Source: Gammaproteobacteria bacterium (lineage in GTDB: Bacteria > Pseudomonadota > Gammaproteobacteria > Arenicellales > JAHEKD01). Taken from it: a stretch of 5,076 bases of DNA. The position numbers and the translations under genes were made by a program. Below, one piece after another: positions 1 to 5,076 of this stretch. A model generated the notes under the pieces. It saw nothing but the letters and a program-made list of their open reading frames with translations. It was not told the origin of the DNA and did not search any database. The stretch's first letter is position 1. Each line of letters starts with the position of its first letter. The stretch is taken from positions 1 through 5,076 of the forward strand of contig JAHEKD010000235.1 in NCBI GenBank assembly GCA_024638545.1. Direction: 5' to 3'.

Positions 1-385
1 AAACTAACTGGAAAAAACGCATCACGTCCATCCCGCCCGGGCGCAGACTGGCCAAACATAATAACGCACTAGTGAGGGGTTTTGTCTTAAGCCTGCTAAT
101 GACAGTCGTCAGTTTTGTTGATAATCTGGTCGTCGTTAAACGCGATTTTTCACCCACCTGTACCAGCATGATCTGGGTGGCGGGCATCTCTTTCAATTCG
201 TATAATGTGGATGAACCGGAGTTATATTTATCAAGTCCCGATTGTTTTAGTAGTTTCGTTAGTGCACCGTCAAGGTGAGAATCAAGTTTTTTTGCTTCGG
301 CACTCAAAGTATCCTTAAATGCAAAAGCAACCAGGCAATCACATTCAATTTTTGCAGGGTCTGCGGACTTTAGTGTGTATTCCAT
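1..385 (-). CDS. pepA: Leucyl aminopeptidase PepA (M17 family), N-terminal part, cut by window edge
   Basis: Translating the minus strand from the ATG at 385-383 gives an open frame of 128 codons that runs off the left edge. The protein starts MEYTLKSADPAK and contains a later segment IMLVQVGEKSRL. This is the layout of the PepA N-terminal domain (Peptidase_M17_N): a short first strand, a helix around residues 28-50 (AEAKKLDSHLDGALTKLL), then a strand ending in the family's typical (V/I)G-x-G/E-(K/R) turn. Full-length PepA is about 500 residues, a hexameric two-metal exopeptidase of the cytoplasm, so the catalytic domain and metal ligands are outside the window and cannot be checked. The start is supported by AGGA eight bases upstream. 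The gene is divergent from lptF, a common gammaproteobacterial arrangement. In E. coli PepA is also a DNA-binding protein (carAB regulation, Xer recombination); whether that applies here is unknown. Confidence 0.88.
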   Translation of the reverse strand, partial: MEYTLKSADPAKIECDCLVAFAFKDTLSAEAKKLDSHLDGALTKLLKQSGLDKYNSGSSTLYELKEMPATQIMLVQVGEKSRLTTTRLSTKLTTVISRLKTKPLTSALLCLASLRPGGMDVMRFFQLV

Positions 386-393
386 ACGGTTTA

Positions 394-397
394 TCCT
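394..397 (-). promoter_or_regulatory. Ribosome binding site of pepA
   Basis: On the minus strand AGGA lies eight bases before the ATG at 385-383. It supports that ATG as the pepA start. Confidence 0.65.
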
Positions 398-420
398 GTA
401 AATTATTCATCAATATGTGC

Positions 421-443
421 AATATTAGGTTTAATTTAATATT
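421..443. repeat. AT-rich inverted repeat in the pepA-lptF divergent region
   Basis: AATATTA (421-427) and TAATATT (437-443) form a perfect 7-bp inverted repeat around 9 bases. The right arm is also part of the 10-bp palindrome TTAATATTAA (436-445). The repeat covers the candidate lptF -35 position and could be an operator, but with so few G or C bases it may equally be chance. Confidence 0.3.
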
Positions 444-454
444 AACGCACAAAG

Positions 455-460
455 TATAAT
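455..460 (+). promoter_or_regulatory. Candidate -10 box for the lptFG operon
   Basis: A perfect TATAAT lies in the 129-bp divergent region between pepA and lptF. The best upstream partner is TTAATT at 431-436, with an 18-bp spacer and only three of six matches to TTGACA, so the -35 is poor. A start near 467 would give a leader of about 48 bases. The surrounding sequence is very AT-rich, so a chance TATAAT is possible. The weak -35 lies inside a short AT-rich inverted repeat (421-443). Confidence 0.4.
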
Positions 461-514
461 ATAGACCCTGGCACAATTAATAATATTCAATCATTATATT
501 TTTAAATCTCATAC

Positions 515-1636
515 GTGATCATTAACAGACAATTTATAAAAGAAACGCTGTTGACCAGCGCGGCCGTAACGCTGGTCATGCTGAGCATTTTTCTGGTCGT
601 TCGTCTGGTCGGATTTCTTAGAGATGCTGCGGATGGTGATTTGCCAGTCGAAAGTATCATGATATTGCTGTTGCTGAAATTGGTAACCTATATTGATGTA
701 ATCCTGCCGTTGATGATGTTTGTTGCTGTGTTAATGGTATTGAACCGTTGGGTAAGGGATAATGAATTGGCCGTCATTTCTGCCTCCGGGATTGGGCTAG
801 TAAATTTTTTGAAGCCGATTGTATTTCTGGTTTTGGTAATTGGCGGCATTGCCTGTGCATTTTCGTTCTACATATCACCACTTTCTGTTAGGTATGCCGA
901 AAAAATTGAGGAAGAATTTAAAACGCGAAGTGATATTACCGGGATTGTTCCGGGTGTATTTATGGAAACACGCAGCGGCGATGGAATCTATTTTGTAGAA
1001 AAGCTAAATCAGGAAACTGAAATTTACGAGAATGTCTTTGCCTATAGCAGTGCAAACCAGACTGATGGAGTTGTCGTAGCCAAAGAAGCTTATCAGAGAA
1101 AGGATGCGCGAACGCATGATCAATTCCTGATATTAAAAAACGGAACCCGCTACGAAGGTGTGCCAGGCTATACTGAATACAAAATTGTAGAATTTGAAAC
1201 CTATGCAATTCGCGTTGAATTAGGGATACCGCCGGCACCCAGCATACCGGTAAAGGGTTTTAAAACTGCTAACCTGATCGATTCAGATGATCACAGGCTT
1301 CAAACTGAACTCGTTTGGCGAATTTCAAAACCAATGGTAGTGCCGGTATTAATGCTGTTTGCAGTTGCACTGAGTAAAGTTGATGTGAGGAGAAATCGGT
1401 TGCCAAACATGCTGGCCGCATTTTTTATTTATTTTTCATACACGAATTTAGCAAGTTTCGCGGTAGCATTAATGAAAAAAGGCACCATGCAGAGCAGCTG
1501 GCACCTGTGGCTGGTACACGGTATATTTTTACTGCTTGCAATATACATGTTTTATCGCAGTTCGCGCAATAAACCGTTTATACCCAGAATTTTTCAAGAG
1601 AGGCCCAAAATACAGCTTAGTGGCCAGCCGTCATGA
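515..1636 (+). CDS. lptF: LPS export ABC transporter permease LptF
   Basis: LptF is one of two membrane subunits of the inner-membrane LptB2FG complex, which extracts lipopolysaccharide and passes it to LptC and LptA. The 373-residue length and order fit the YjgP/YjgQ family (E. coli LptF is about 366). Three N-terminal membrane segments lie at about 13-34, 47-76 and 100-121, a periplasmic jellyroll-like beta domain at about 125-245, and three C-terminal segments at about 271-287, 297-318 and 329-347. The segment NELAVISASGIG (83-94) matches the cytoplasmic coupling helix that contacts LptB; its E84 aligns with E84 of E. coli LptF. The start is GTG: an in-frame stop lies at 503-505, the first in-frame ATG would be codon 22 inside the first membrane segment, and family members start with M-I-I. 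There is no clear Shine-Dalgarno sequence. The stop overlaps the lptG start by four bases, implying coupled translation. Confidence 0.95.
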   Translation: MIINRQFIKETLLTSAAVTLVMLSIFLVVRLVGFLRDAADGDLPVESIMILLLLKLVTYIDVILPLMMFVAVLMVLNRWVRDNELAVISASGIGLVNFLKPIVFLVLVIGGIACAFSFYISPLSVRYAEKIEEEFKTRSDITGIVPGVFMETRSGDGIYFVEKLNQETEIYENVFAYSSANQTDGVVVAKEAYQRKDARTHDQFLILKNGTRYEGVPGYTEYKIVEFETYAIRVELGIPPAPSIPVKGFKTANLIDSDDHRLQTELVWRISKPMVVPVLMLFAVALSKVDVRRNRLPNMLAAFFIYFSYTNLASFAVALMKKGTMQSSWHLWLVHGIFLLLAIYMFYRSSRNKPFIPRIFQERPKIQLSGQPS

Positions 1637-2703
1637 GAACACTTGACATTTACATCGCAAAAACCATTCTAATCTATACGCTTGTAGCATTTGCCGTATT
1701 GCTGGGTTTATTTACTTTTGTCAACTTTATTGATCAGCTTGCTGATCTTGGTGTGGGCAGTTACGGCATCAGGGACGTTATTTATTACGTGTTTTTGACT
1801 ATTCCACGATCTTTATACGATTTGTTTCCAATGATGGCTTTACTCGGGGCTATCATGGGATTATCGGTGCTGGAGCAGGATTCAGAGCTGATTGTCATGC
1901 GAGCGAGCGGTATTTCTGTGTATCAAATCACTTTTTCTGTTTTAAAAGTCGGTTTTGCACTGGCAATCGTCGCATTATTGATTGGCGAGTTCGTGGCACC
2001 TAAAACTGAAACCATGGCCCAGAAAACCCGCACTGATGCAATGCAAAAACAGATCAAGCAGCAAACCAGCACCGGACTTTGGGTTAGAGATAGCCGGGCA
2101 TTTGTTAATATAAACGAAGTTCTCCCGGATTTGAGCCTGTTAAAGATAAAGGTAATTGAATTTGACAGTGACAATCGCCTGCGTTCATTAGTTTACTCAG
2201 AAGGCGCAATTTACAGCTCAGGCAATACCTGGGAGCTGCAGGGTGTAAAACAGACCCTGTTCGATACCAATCAAATTGCAGAGTCCCGGGACGTAAACTT
2301 GGCTCAGTGGACCAGTCTACTGACCCCGGAAATCCTGTCTGTTTATCTAATAAAGCCTGATCAGCTGTCTGCCAGGCATTTACAACAATATATCTCGCAC
2401 CTGGCTTTTAACAACCAGGATACACGCACCTATGAGCTGGCCTTCTGGACGAAAATAATGCTGCCTGTTTCAACAGCCCTGATGATGTTTATTGCAATTC
2501 CGTTTGTATTTCAGAATGTGCGCTCAGCTGGCATCGGACGAAGCCTCTTTATTGGCATTATGCTGGGAATCTCATTTTATGTTATCAACCGGGGCTTTGG
2601 ATATTTTGTATTAGTTTATGGAATACCGCCTTTTCTTGGTGCCGTGATCCCAATTTTTATATTCACACTTATCGGGCTGCTACTTTTGAGGCGTATTTCC
2701 TGA
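1633..2703 (+). CDS. lptG: LPS export ABC transporter permease LptG
   Basis: LptG is the partner of LptF in the LptB2FG exporter. At 356 residues it matches the usual length (E. coli about 360). It has membrane segments at about 10-32, 47-80 and 98-121, a periplasmic beta domain at about 125-250, and segments at about 273-294, 302-318 and 325-352. Family landmarks are FIDQL (32-36), the coupling-helix segment SELIVMRASG (84-93), whose E85 aligns with E88 of E. coli LptG, GEFVAP (118-123) and the C-terminal VYGIPPFLGA (328-337). The start ATG lies in an ATGA junction with the lptF stop, so both are probably translated from one message. The lysines at K34, K40 and K41 of E. coli LptG, linked to LPS binding, are replaced here by N31, A37 and D38. 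The last seven codons and stop overlap the convergent RDD gene. Confidence 0.95.
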   Translation: MRTLDIYIAKTILIYTLVAFAVLLGLFTFVNFIDQLADLGVGSYGIRDVIYYVFLTIPRSLYDLFPMMALLGAIMGLSVLEQDSELIVMRASGISVYQITFSVLKVGFALAIVALLIGEFVAPKTETMAQKTRTDAMQKQIKQQTSTGLWVRDSRAFVNINEVLPDLSLLKIKVIEFDSDNRLRSLVYSEGAIYSSGNTWELQGVKQTLFDTNQIAESRDVNLAQWTSLLTPEILSVYLIKPDQLSARHLQQYISHLAFNNQDTRTYELAFWTKIMLPVSTALMMFIAIPFVFQNVRSAGIGRSLFIGIMLGISFYVINRGFGYFVLVYGIPPFLGAVIPIFIFTLIGLLLLRRIS

Positions 2704-3156
2704 TCTGCTTTTTTTCTTCGCAACCAGAACAAGTTTGGTTCCGGAATAAAGATCATGAAATGTCATGTTTGTCGGGTGGAACAGGCACAGCAAGTATCCG
2801 GTTCCGAAAGCTGCAAAACTGATTGTAGCAAGTATAAAGCGTTTACCTGCTGCCCCCCAGCTCACAGATCGACCGTCATGTCTGGTTACTTTTAACCGCC
2901 AGGCCCGCATCCCCAGCGTTTGCCCGTGATGTGTCCAGAACCAGCCGAAAAAAACAAATAAAATCAGCGCAATGTAGCATTGCAATATCAGCCTGCCGAC
3001 GATCGATTCTCTGAATGTTTCCGAGAGCAGCGGAACAGGAACAAAGCAAATCATGATGACAGCAAGCAGTAATATTGCGTCATAGACCATTGCAGCGAGC
3101 CTTCTGGGCAGGCCCGGATGCTGGTGCTGCGTCGTACTTCGGGTTTGGTCAGACAC
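2680..3156 (-). CDS. RDD-family integral membrane protein
   Basis: This 158-residue inner-membrane protein of the RDD family has no assigned role here; some family members have been proposed to act in ion transport. Family-defining residues are visible: RR at 18-19, D26 in the first hydrophobic helix (LPRRLAAMVYDAILLL), the loop GQTLGMRAWRLKV (78-90), and D135 in FHDLYSGT. Membrane segments are at about 25-43, 53-72 and 103-125. The N-terminus is short and polar, the C-terminus basic (KKKSRS). The start is GTG at 3156-3154. It is supported by AGGA six bases upstream, and the next in-frame ATG (M23) would delete the RDD arginine. The gene converges on lptG and overlaps it by 24 bp; RDD genes are often found next to lptG in pseudomonads and relatives. 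It is probably transcribed alone from the region around 3160-3230. Confidence 0.88.
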   Translation of the reverse strand: MSDQTRSTTQHQHPGLPRRLAAMVYDAILLLAVIMICFVPVPLLSETFRESIVGRLILQCYIALILFVFFGWFWTHHGQTLGMRAWRLKVTRHDGRSVSWGAAGKRFILATISFAAFGTGYLLCLFHPTNMTFHDLYSGTKLVLVAKKKSRSGNTPQK

Positions 3157-3162
3157 GCTTAT

Positions 3163-3166
3163 TCCT
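3163..3166 (-). promoter_or_regulatory. Ribosome binding site deciding the GTG start of the RDD gene
   Basis: On the minus strand AGGA lies six bases before the GTG at 3156-3154. It is the main reason for preferring this GTG. Confidence 0.65.
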
Positions 3167-3365
3167 GGTTACAATGCCGTAGTCGATATCGAATTCTACG
3201 TTAAATATTGATGTTTAAGGGAAAGTTTTGCACAGGCGGGGAGAAAGATGAATATTTTGTTAAGTTAAAGCAAATAGCTCAACTGTATTACAACTAATGT
3301 ATTATAACTTGTTGAAATATATATATTATTAGACAGTTGATTAAAATTTAAGCAGTTTGAGCAGA

Positions 3366-3394
3366 TCGACAGCTACAGGCGTTAAAGGTATAAA
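3366..3394 (+). promoter_or_regulatory. Sigma70-like promoter facing the zinc protease gene
   Basis: TCGACA (3366-3371; five of six to TTGACA) is followed after exactly 17 bases by TATAAA (3389-3394; five of six to TATAAT). Transcription would begin near 3401, giving a leader of roughly 150 bases that begins just before the DnaA-box inverted repeat. By consensus and spacing this is the best promoter in the window. Which transcript it makes is inferred. Confidence 0.5.
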
Positions 3395-3414
3395 AACTTT
3401 TATTTGTTAACAGA

Positions 3415-3439
3415 GTTATCCACTGCTTTTGTGGATAAC
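3415..3439. promoter_or_regulatory. Inverted pair of DnaA-box-like 9-mers (perfect 9-bp inverted repeat)
   Basis: GTTATCCAC (3415-3423) and GTGGATAAC (3431-3439) are exact inverted repeats around a 7-base spacer. Read as DnaA boxes, the minus strand carries a perfect TTATCCACA (3438-3430), and the plus strand carries TTATCCACT (3416-3424), one mismatch at the last base. The pair begins about 15 bases after the predicted start of the upstream promoter. It could be a DnaA-responsive operator, an operator for another dimeric regulator, or a 9-bp RNA hairpin in the leader. There is no T-run after it, so it is not a standard terminator. Confidence 0.5.
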
Positions 3440-3488
3440 AAAATGTCTAATAATCCTGTCATACATAATTACAAATCTTTTTACCTGG

Positions 3489-3519
3489 TTAACATAAAAG
3501 CGCATTGTGGATGTAAAAT
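3489..3519 (+). promoter_or_regulatory. Weaker, gene-proximal promoter candidate for the zinc protease
   Basis: TTAACA (3489-3494; five of six to TTGACA) can pair with TGTAAA at 3512-3517 (17-bp spacer, four of six) or with TAAAAT at 3514-3519 (19-bp spacer, five of six). A start near 3523-3526 would leave a leader of about 30 bases. TGTGGATGT (3506-3514), a DnaA-box complement with two mismatches, lies in the spacer. The upstream promoter at 3366-3394 looks better. Confidence 0.3.
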
Positions 3520-3553
3520 ACCGATTTGAAGATTAACTAATGAGACCTAAGCT

Positions 3554-4405
3554 ATGCGCTGGCGTGAAGGCAGACGAAGTTCAAATATTGAAGACAGACG
3601 CGGTAAAAGGATGTCGCGTGGTGTCAAAACCGGAGGCGGTCTTGCCGTGGTTGCGGCTATAGTGGCTTTATTGTTTGCCAATGACTTTGGACCACTGATA
3701 AATTTGATTGGCGGTGGGATGATGTCGCCATCCCAAACACAGCAACAATCTTTGCCCCAATCACCGCAGGATGACACTGCCGCTGATTTTGTTTCCGTCA
3801 TACTGGCGGACACTGAGGACGTCTGGGGTCCGATTTTCAGGCAAAACGGCGGGCAATACCAGCCACCAAAACTGGTGCTGTTTAATGACATGGTGCGCTC
3901 GGCATGCGGCGTCAATTCTGCACAGGCGGGCCCGTTCTACTGTCCCGGAGATCAGCAGGCCTATCTGGATTTAAGTTTCCTTAATGAACTGCAGCGACTT
4001 GGCGCGGAAGGTGATTTTGCAGTCGCCTATGTCATTGCCCATGAGATAGGCCATCATGTACAGACACTTGTGGGAACAGCCGCCAAGGTCAGGCAAATGC
4101 AGTCGCGAATGAGTAAGACCGATGCCAATGCGCTGCAGGTGATGGCGGAATTACAGGCCGATTGTTATGCCGGTGTTTGGGCACACCATGCACATAAAAA
4201 TCGAAAATTACTCGAAGCGGGTGATATTGAGGAAGGAATCAATGCTGCTGCGGCAATTGGTGATGATCGACTGACTCAGGGACGCGTGCACCCGGATTCT
4301 TTTACACACGGCACCTCGGCGCAGCGTATGCAGTGGCTGCAAGCTGGATTAAAAACCGGTGACATTAATCAATGTGATACATTCTCTGGCGTAAGAAGCG
4401 GATAG
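3554..4405 (+). CDS. ypfJ: Membrane-anchored neutral zinc metallopeptidase (YpfJ family)
   Basis: The 283-residue protein matches the E. coli YpfJ-type putative neutral zinc metallopeptidase family (Zn_peptidase domain) over its whole length; its substrate is not known to me. The family opening is present (MRWREGRRSSNIEDRRG), followed by one membrane segment at about 28-43 (GGLAVVAAIVALLFAN). A Gln/Ser/Pro-rich linker at about 57-73 leads to the catalytic domain from about 77. The zinc site is HEIGHH at 163-168, with H163 and H167 as ligands and E164 as catalytic base. E199 in the downstream AELQADC (198-204) is the likely third ligand. Other family blocks are FYCPGD (128-133), IGDDRL, and SFTHGTSAQR near the end. 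Four cysteines (C118, C130, C204 and one in QCDTF) match family positions. Basic residues before the single helix suggest the catalytic domain faces the periplasm. An in-frame TAA at 3548-3550 fixes this ATG as the earliest start; the ribosome binding site is weak (GAG, 3542-3544). Confidence 0.92.
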   Translation: MRWREGRRSSNIEDRRGKRMSRGVKTGGGLAVVAAIVALLFANDFGPLINLIGGGMMSPSQTQQQSLPQSPQDDTAADFVSVILADTEDVWGPIFRQNGGQYQPPKLVLFNDMVRSACGVNSAQAGPFYCPGDQQAYLDLSFLNELQRLGAEGDFAVAYVIAHEIGHHVQTLVGTAAKVRQMQSRMSKTDANALQVMAELQADCYAGVWAHHAHKNRKLLEAGDIEEGINAAAAIGDDRLTQGRVHPDSFTHGTSAQRMQWLQAGLKTGDINQCDTFSGVRSG

Positions 4406-4412
4406 ATAACTG

Positions 4413-4446
4413 CCAGATTATGCCTGCAGTAGACAACACCATCTGG
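4413..4446. repeat. Short inverted repeat after the zinc protease gene
   Basis: CCAGAT (4413-4418) and ATCTGG (4441-4446) can pair with a 22-base loop. The stem is short, the loop is long and no T-run follows, so this is not a convincing terminator. I see nothing else in the 168-bp gap 4406-4573 apart from the lipoprotein ribosome binding site. No good promoter is visible there either, so the lipoprotein may be read partly by transcription from the protease gene. Confidence 0.25.
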
Positions 4447-4560
4447 ATTTGAGGATGAGCGTATTGTTACTTTAATCTATTCAGCTAACAGCAGGTTTTA
4501 CTTAATGATTCATTCATGACTTTCATGATTAAATGGCTATGTTGCATTCGAGACTTATTA

Positions 4561-4566
4561 AAGGAG
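4561..4566 (+). promoter_or_regulatory. Strong ribosome binding site of the lipoprotein gene
   Basis: AAGGAG lies seven bases before the ATG at 4574, the best Shine-Dalgarno match in the window. It separates this frame from two overlapping open frames (4516-4836 and 4584-4793) that lack one. Confidence 0.8.
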
Positions 4567-4573
4567 TCCTGGT

Positions 4574-5026
4574 ATGAGGAAACTTGTTATTATTGCTCTT
4601 ACATTTTTACTGGCAGCATGCGCTGTCAATCAATCGGGGCAGGTTGTCCCGGATTCACGGGTCTTCAGCAAAAGCACATTTGCACCGCTTGCAGGTGGCC
4701 TGCTGGGTTCACTGGCCTGCTACGAGCTATTCAAGGGTCACGGCAGTCAGCCGGGCTGGACAGCCGCTTGTGGTATCGGCGGTTACTTGTTGACCAGAAC
4801 TTACACGATGGAATCCAGCAGGGTGCTGGAACGTAATCAAATTGGTCAGACCAGCAGCTGGGCAGATCCTAATGGTCGAAATTACACGATGACACCTACT
4901 AACACCTACTATAGCGGATCAACACCGTGTCGGACGTATCGCAGTAGCGTTGAAATTAACGGTCAAACTGAGATAGTGACGGGCGAAGCATGCCGGCAGA
5001 GCGACGGTACCTGGAAAGCTATATAA
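4574..5026 (+). CDS. Outer-membrane lipoprotein with 17-kDa surface antigen-like C-terminal domain
   Basis: The 150-residue protein has a lipoprotein signal peptide: MRK, a hydrophobic core (residues 4-13) and lipobox LAAC, with lipidated C16 as mature residue 1. The next residue is Ala, not Asp, so Lol sorting to the outer membrane is expected. Residues 38-50 and 65-74 are Gly/Ala/Leu-rich (LAGGLLGSLACYE, ACGIGGYLLT), like the glycine-zipper segments of 17-kDa antigen and SlyB-like lipoproteins, though with few GxxxG repeats. The C-terminal part from about 96 (WADPNGRNYTMTPTNTYY) through PCRTYRSSVEINGQTEIVTG to ACRQSDGTWKAI has the pattern of the 17-kDa surface antigen C-terminal domain: a CR-x-(F/Y) start, a strand pair, then (A/G)-x-ACRQ-x-DG-x-W-K. 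Cysteines C119 and C140 may form a disulfide. The function is unknown; related proteins are thought to support envelope integrity. No terminator is visible in the 50 bases after the stop. Confidence 0.8.
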   Translation: MRKLVIIALTFLLAACAVNQSGQVVPDSRVFSKSTFAPLAGGLLGSLACYELFKGHGSQPGWTAACGIGGYLLTRTYTMESSRVLERNQIGQTSSWADPNGRNYTMTPTNTYYSGSTPCRTYRSSVEINGQTEIVTGEACRQSDGTWKAI

Positions 5027-5076
5027 GCAAAGCCGGATTATACCTTCCAGTTATCCAACTAAACTGCTGGAGCCCG

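Larger units (their letters stand above)
3157..3553. other. Gene-free divergent region between the RDD gene and the zinc protease
   Basis: No credible gene is present in these 397 bases on either strand. From left to right it holds the RDD ribosome binding site and a 10-bp palindrome TCGATATCGA (3183-3192) flanked by CGTAG and CTACG. On the minus strand TAGAAT (3198-3193) is a possible but unpartnered -10 box for the RDD gene. A strongly AT-rich stretch follows at about 3249-3352, with an 11-bp near-repeat of period 14 (GTATTACAACT at 3285, GTATTATAACT at 3299) and an 8-bp inverted repeat TCAACTGT (3279-3286) / ACAGTTGA (3333-3340). Then come a sigma70-like promoter, the DnaA-box inverted repeat, and a second weaker promoter candidate near 3489-3519. 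The region is long for two divergent genes and suggests regulation, a small RNA, or a remnant. Confidence 0.6.

Noticed and set aside
72..278. Plus-strand open frame of 68 codons over pepA
   Set aside because: The opposite strand reads as the PepA N-terminal domain; this is a shadow.
396..410. ArgR box near pepA
   Set aside because: Only the ATTCA half-site is present; the left half does not fit the consensus.
478..498. Fur-box-like sequence ahead of lptF
   Set aside because: Only the right half (ATCATTAT) resembles the Fur consensus; the left half does not match, and the region is so AT-rich that half-sites are expected.
960..1238. Minus-strand open frame of 92 codons inside lptF
   Set aside because: It lies fully within the periplasmic domain of lptF, has no family resemblance, and is a shadow of that gene.
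1923..2174. Minus-strand open frame of 83 codons inside lptG
   Set aside because: It is opposite a well-supported coding frame and has no recognisable product.
2701..2716. Run of seven T after the lptG stop as an intrinsic terminator
   Set aside because: No GC-rich stem precedes it, and the run is the lysine codons (KKK) of the RDD gene on the other strand.
3547..3915. Minus-strand open frame of 122 codons over the start of the zinc protease
   Set aside because: The plus frame matches the YpfJ family from its first residue; the minus frame is low-complexity shadow sequence.
4516..4836. Plus-strand open frame of 106 codons overlapping the lipoprotein
   Set aside because: It has no ribosome binding site and an unnatural Cys/Trp-rich composition, and it overlaps a lipoprotein frame with a strong AAGGAG and a clear lipobox.
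5047..5071. Hairpin after the lipoprotein gene as a terminator
   Set aside because: Only five-base stems (such as CAGTT with AACTG) can form, with no T-run before the window ends.

Overview
The window looks like ordinary chromosome from a Gram-negative bacterium, most likely a gammaproteobacterium. The evidence is the lptF-lptG pair (the two membrane subunits of the LPS exporter), which sits divergently from a pepA-type leucyl aminopeptidase, an arrangement common in that class. A YpfJ-type zinc metallopeptidase and a 17-kDa-surface-antigen-like lipoprotein fit the same picture. Base composition leans slightly to AT in genes and strongly to AT between them. I cannot name a genus. I see no insertion sequence, CRISPR array, tRNA, rRNA, phage gene or other sign of transfer.

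Layout. Bases 1-385 (minus) hold the first 128 codons of pepA; the rest lies outside the window. A 129-bp AT-rich divergent region (386-514) contains a perfect TATAAT that could serve lptF. lptF (515-1636) and lptG (1633-2703) run forward, share an ATGA junction and form one operon. The end of lptG overlaps by 24 bp the end of a convergent RDD-family membrane protein gene (2680-3156, minus). A 397-bp gene-free region (3157-3553) separates that gene from a divergent zinc metallopeptidase gene (3554-4405, plus). It holds an AT-rich stretch, a good sigma70-type promoter and, just downstream of it, a face-to-face pair of DnaA-box-like 9-mers forming a perfect 9-bp inverted repeat. After a 168-bp gap comes a lipoprotein gene with a strong ribosome binding site (4574-5026, plus).

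How the genes fit together. LptF and LptG assemble with the ATPase LptB (not in the window) to pull LPS out of the inner membrane and pass it to the periplasmic bridge. The other genes are envelope-associated neighbours (an RDD membrane protein, a membrane-anchored zinc protease, an outer-membrane lipoprotein), but nothing in the sequence ties them functionally to LPS export. I found no convincing new multi-gene system. The feature most worth a second look is the DnaA-box inverted repeat at 3415-3439.
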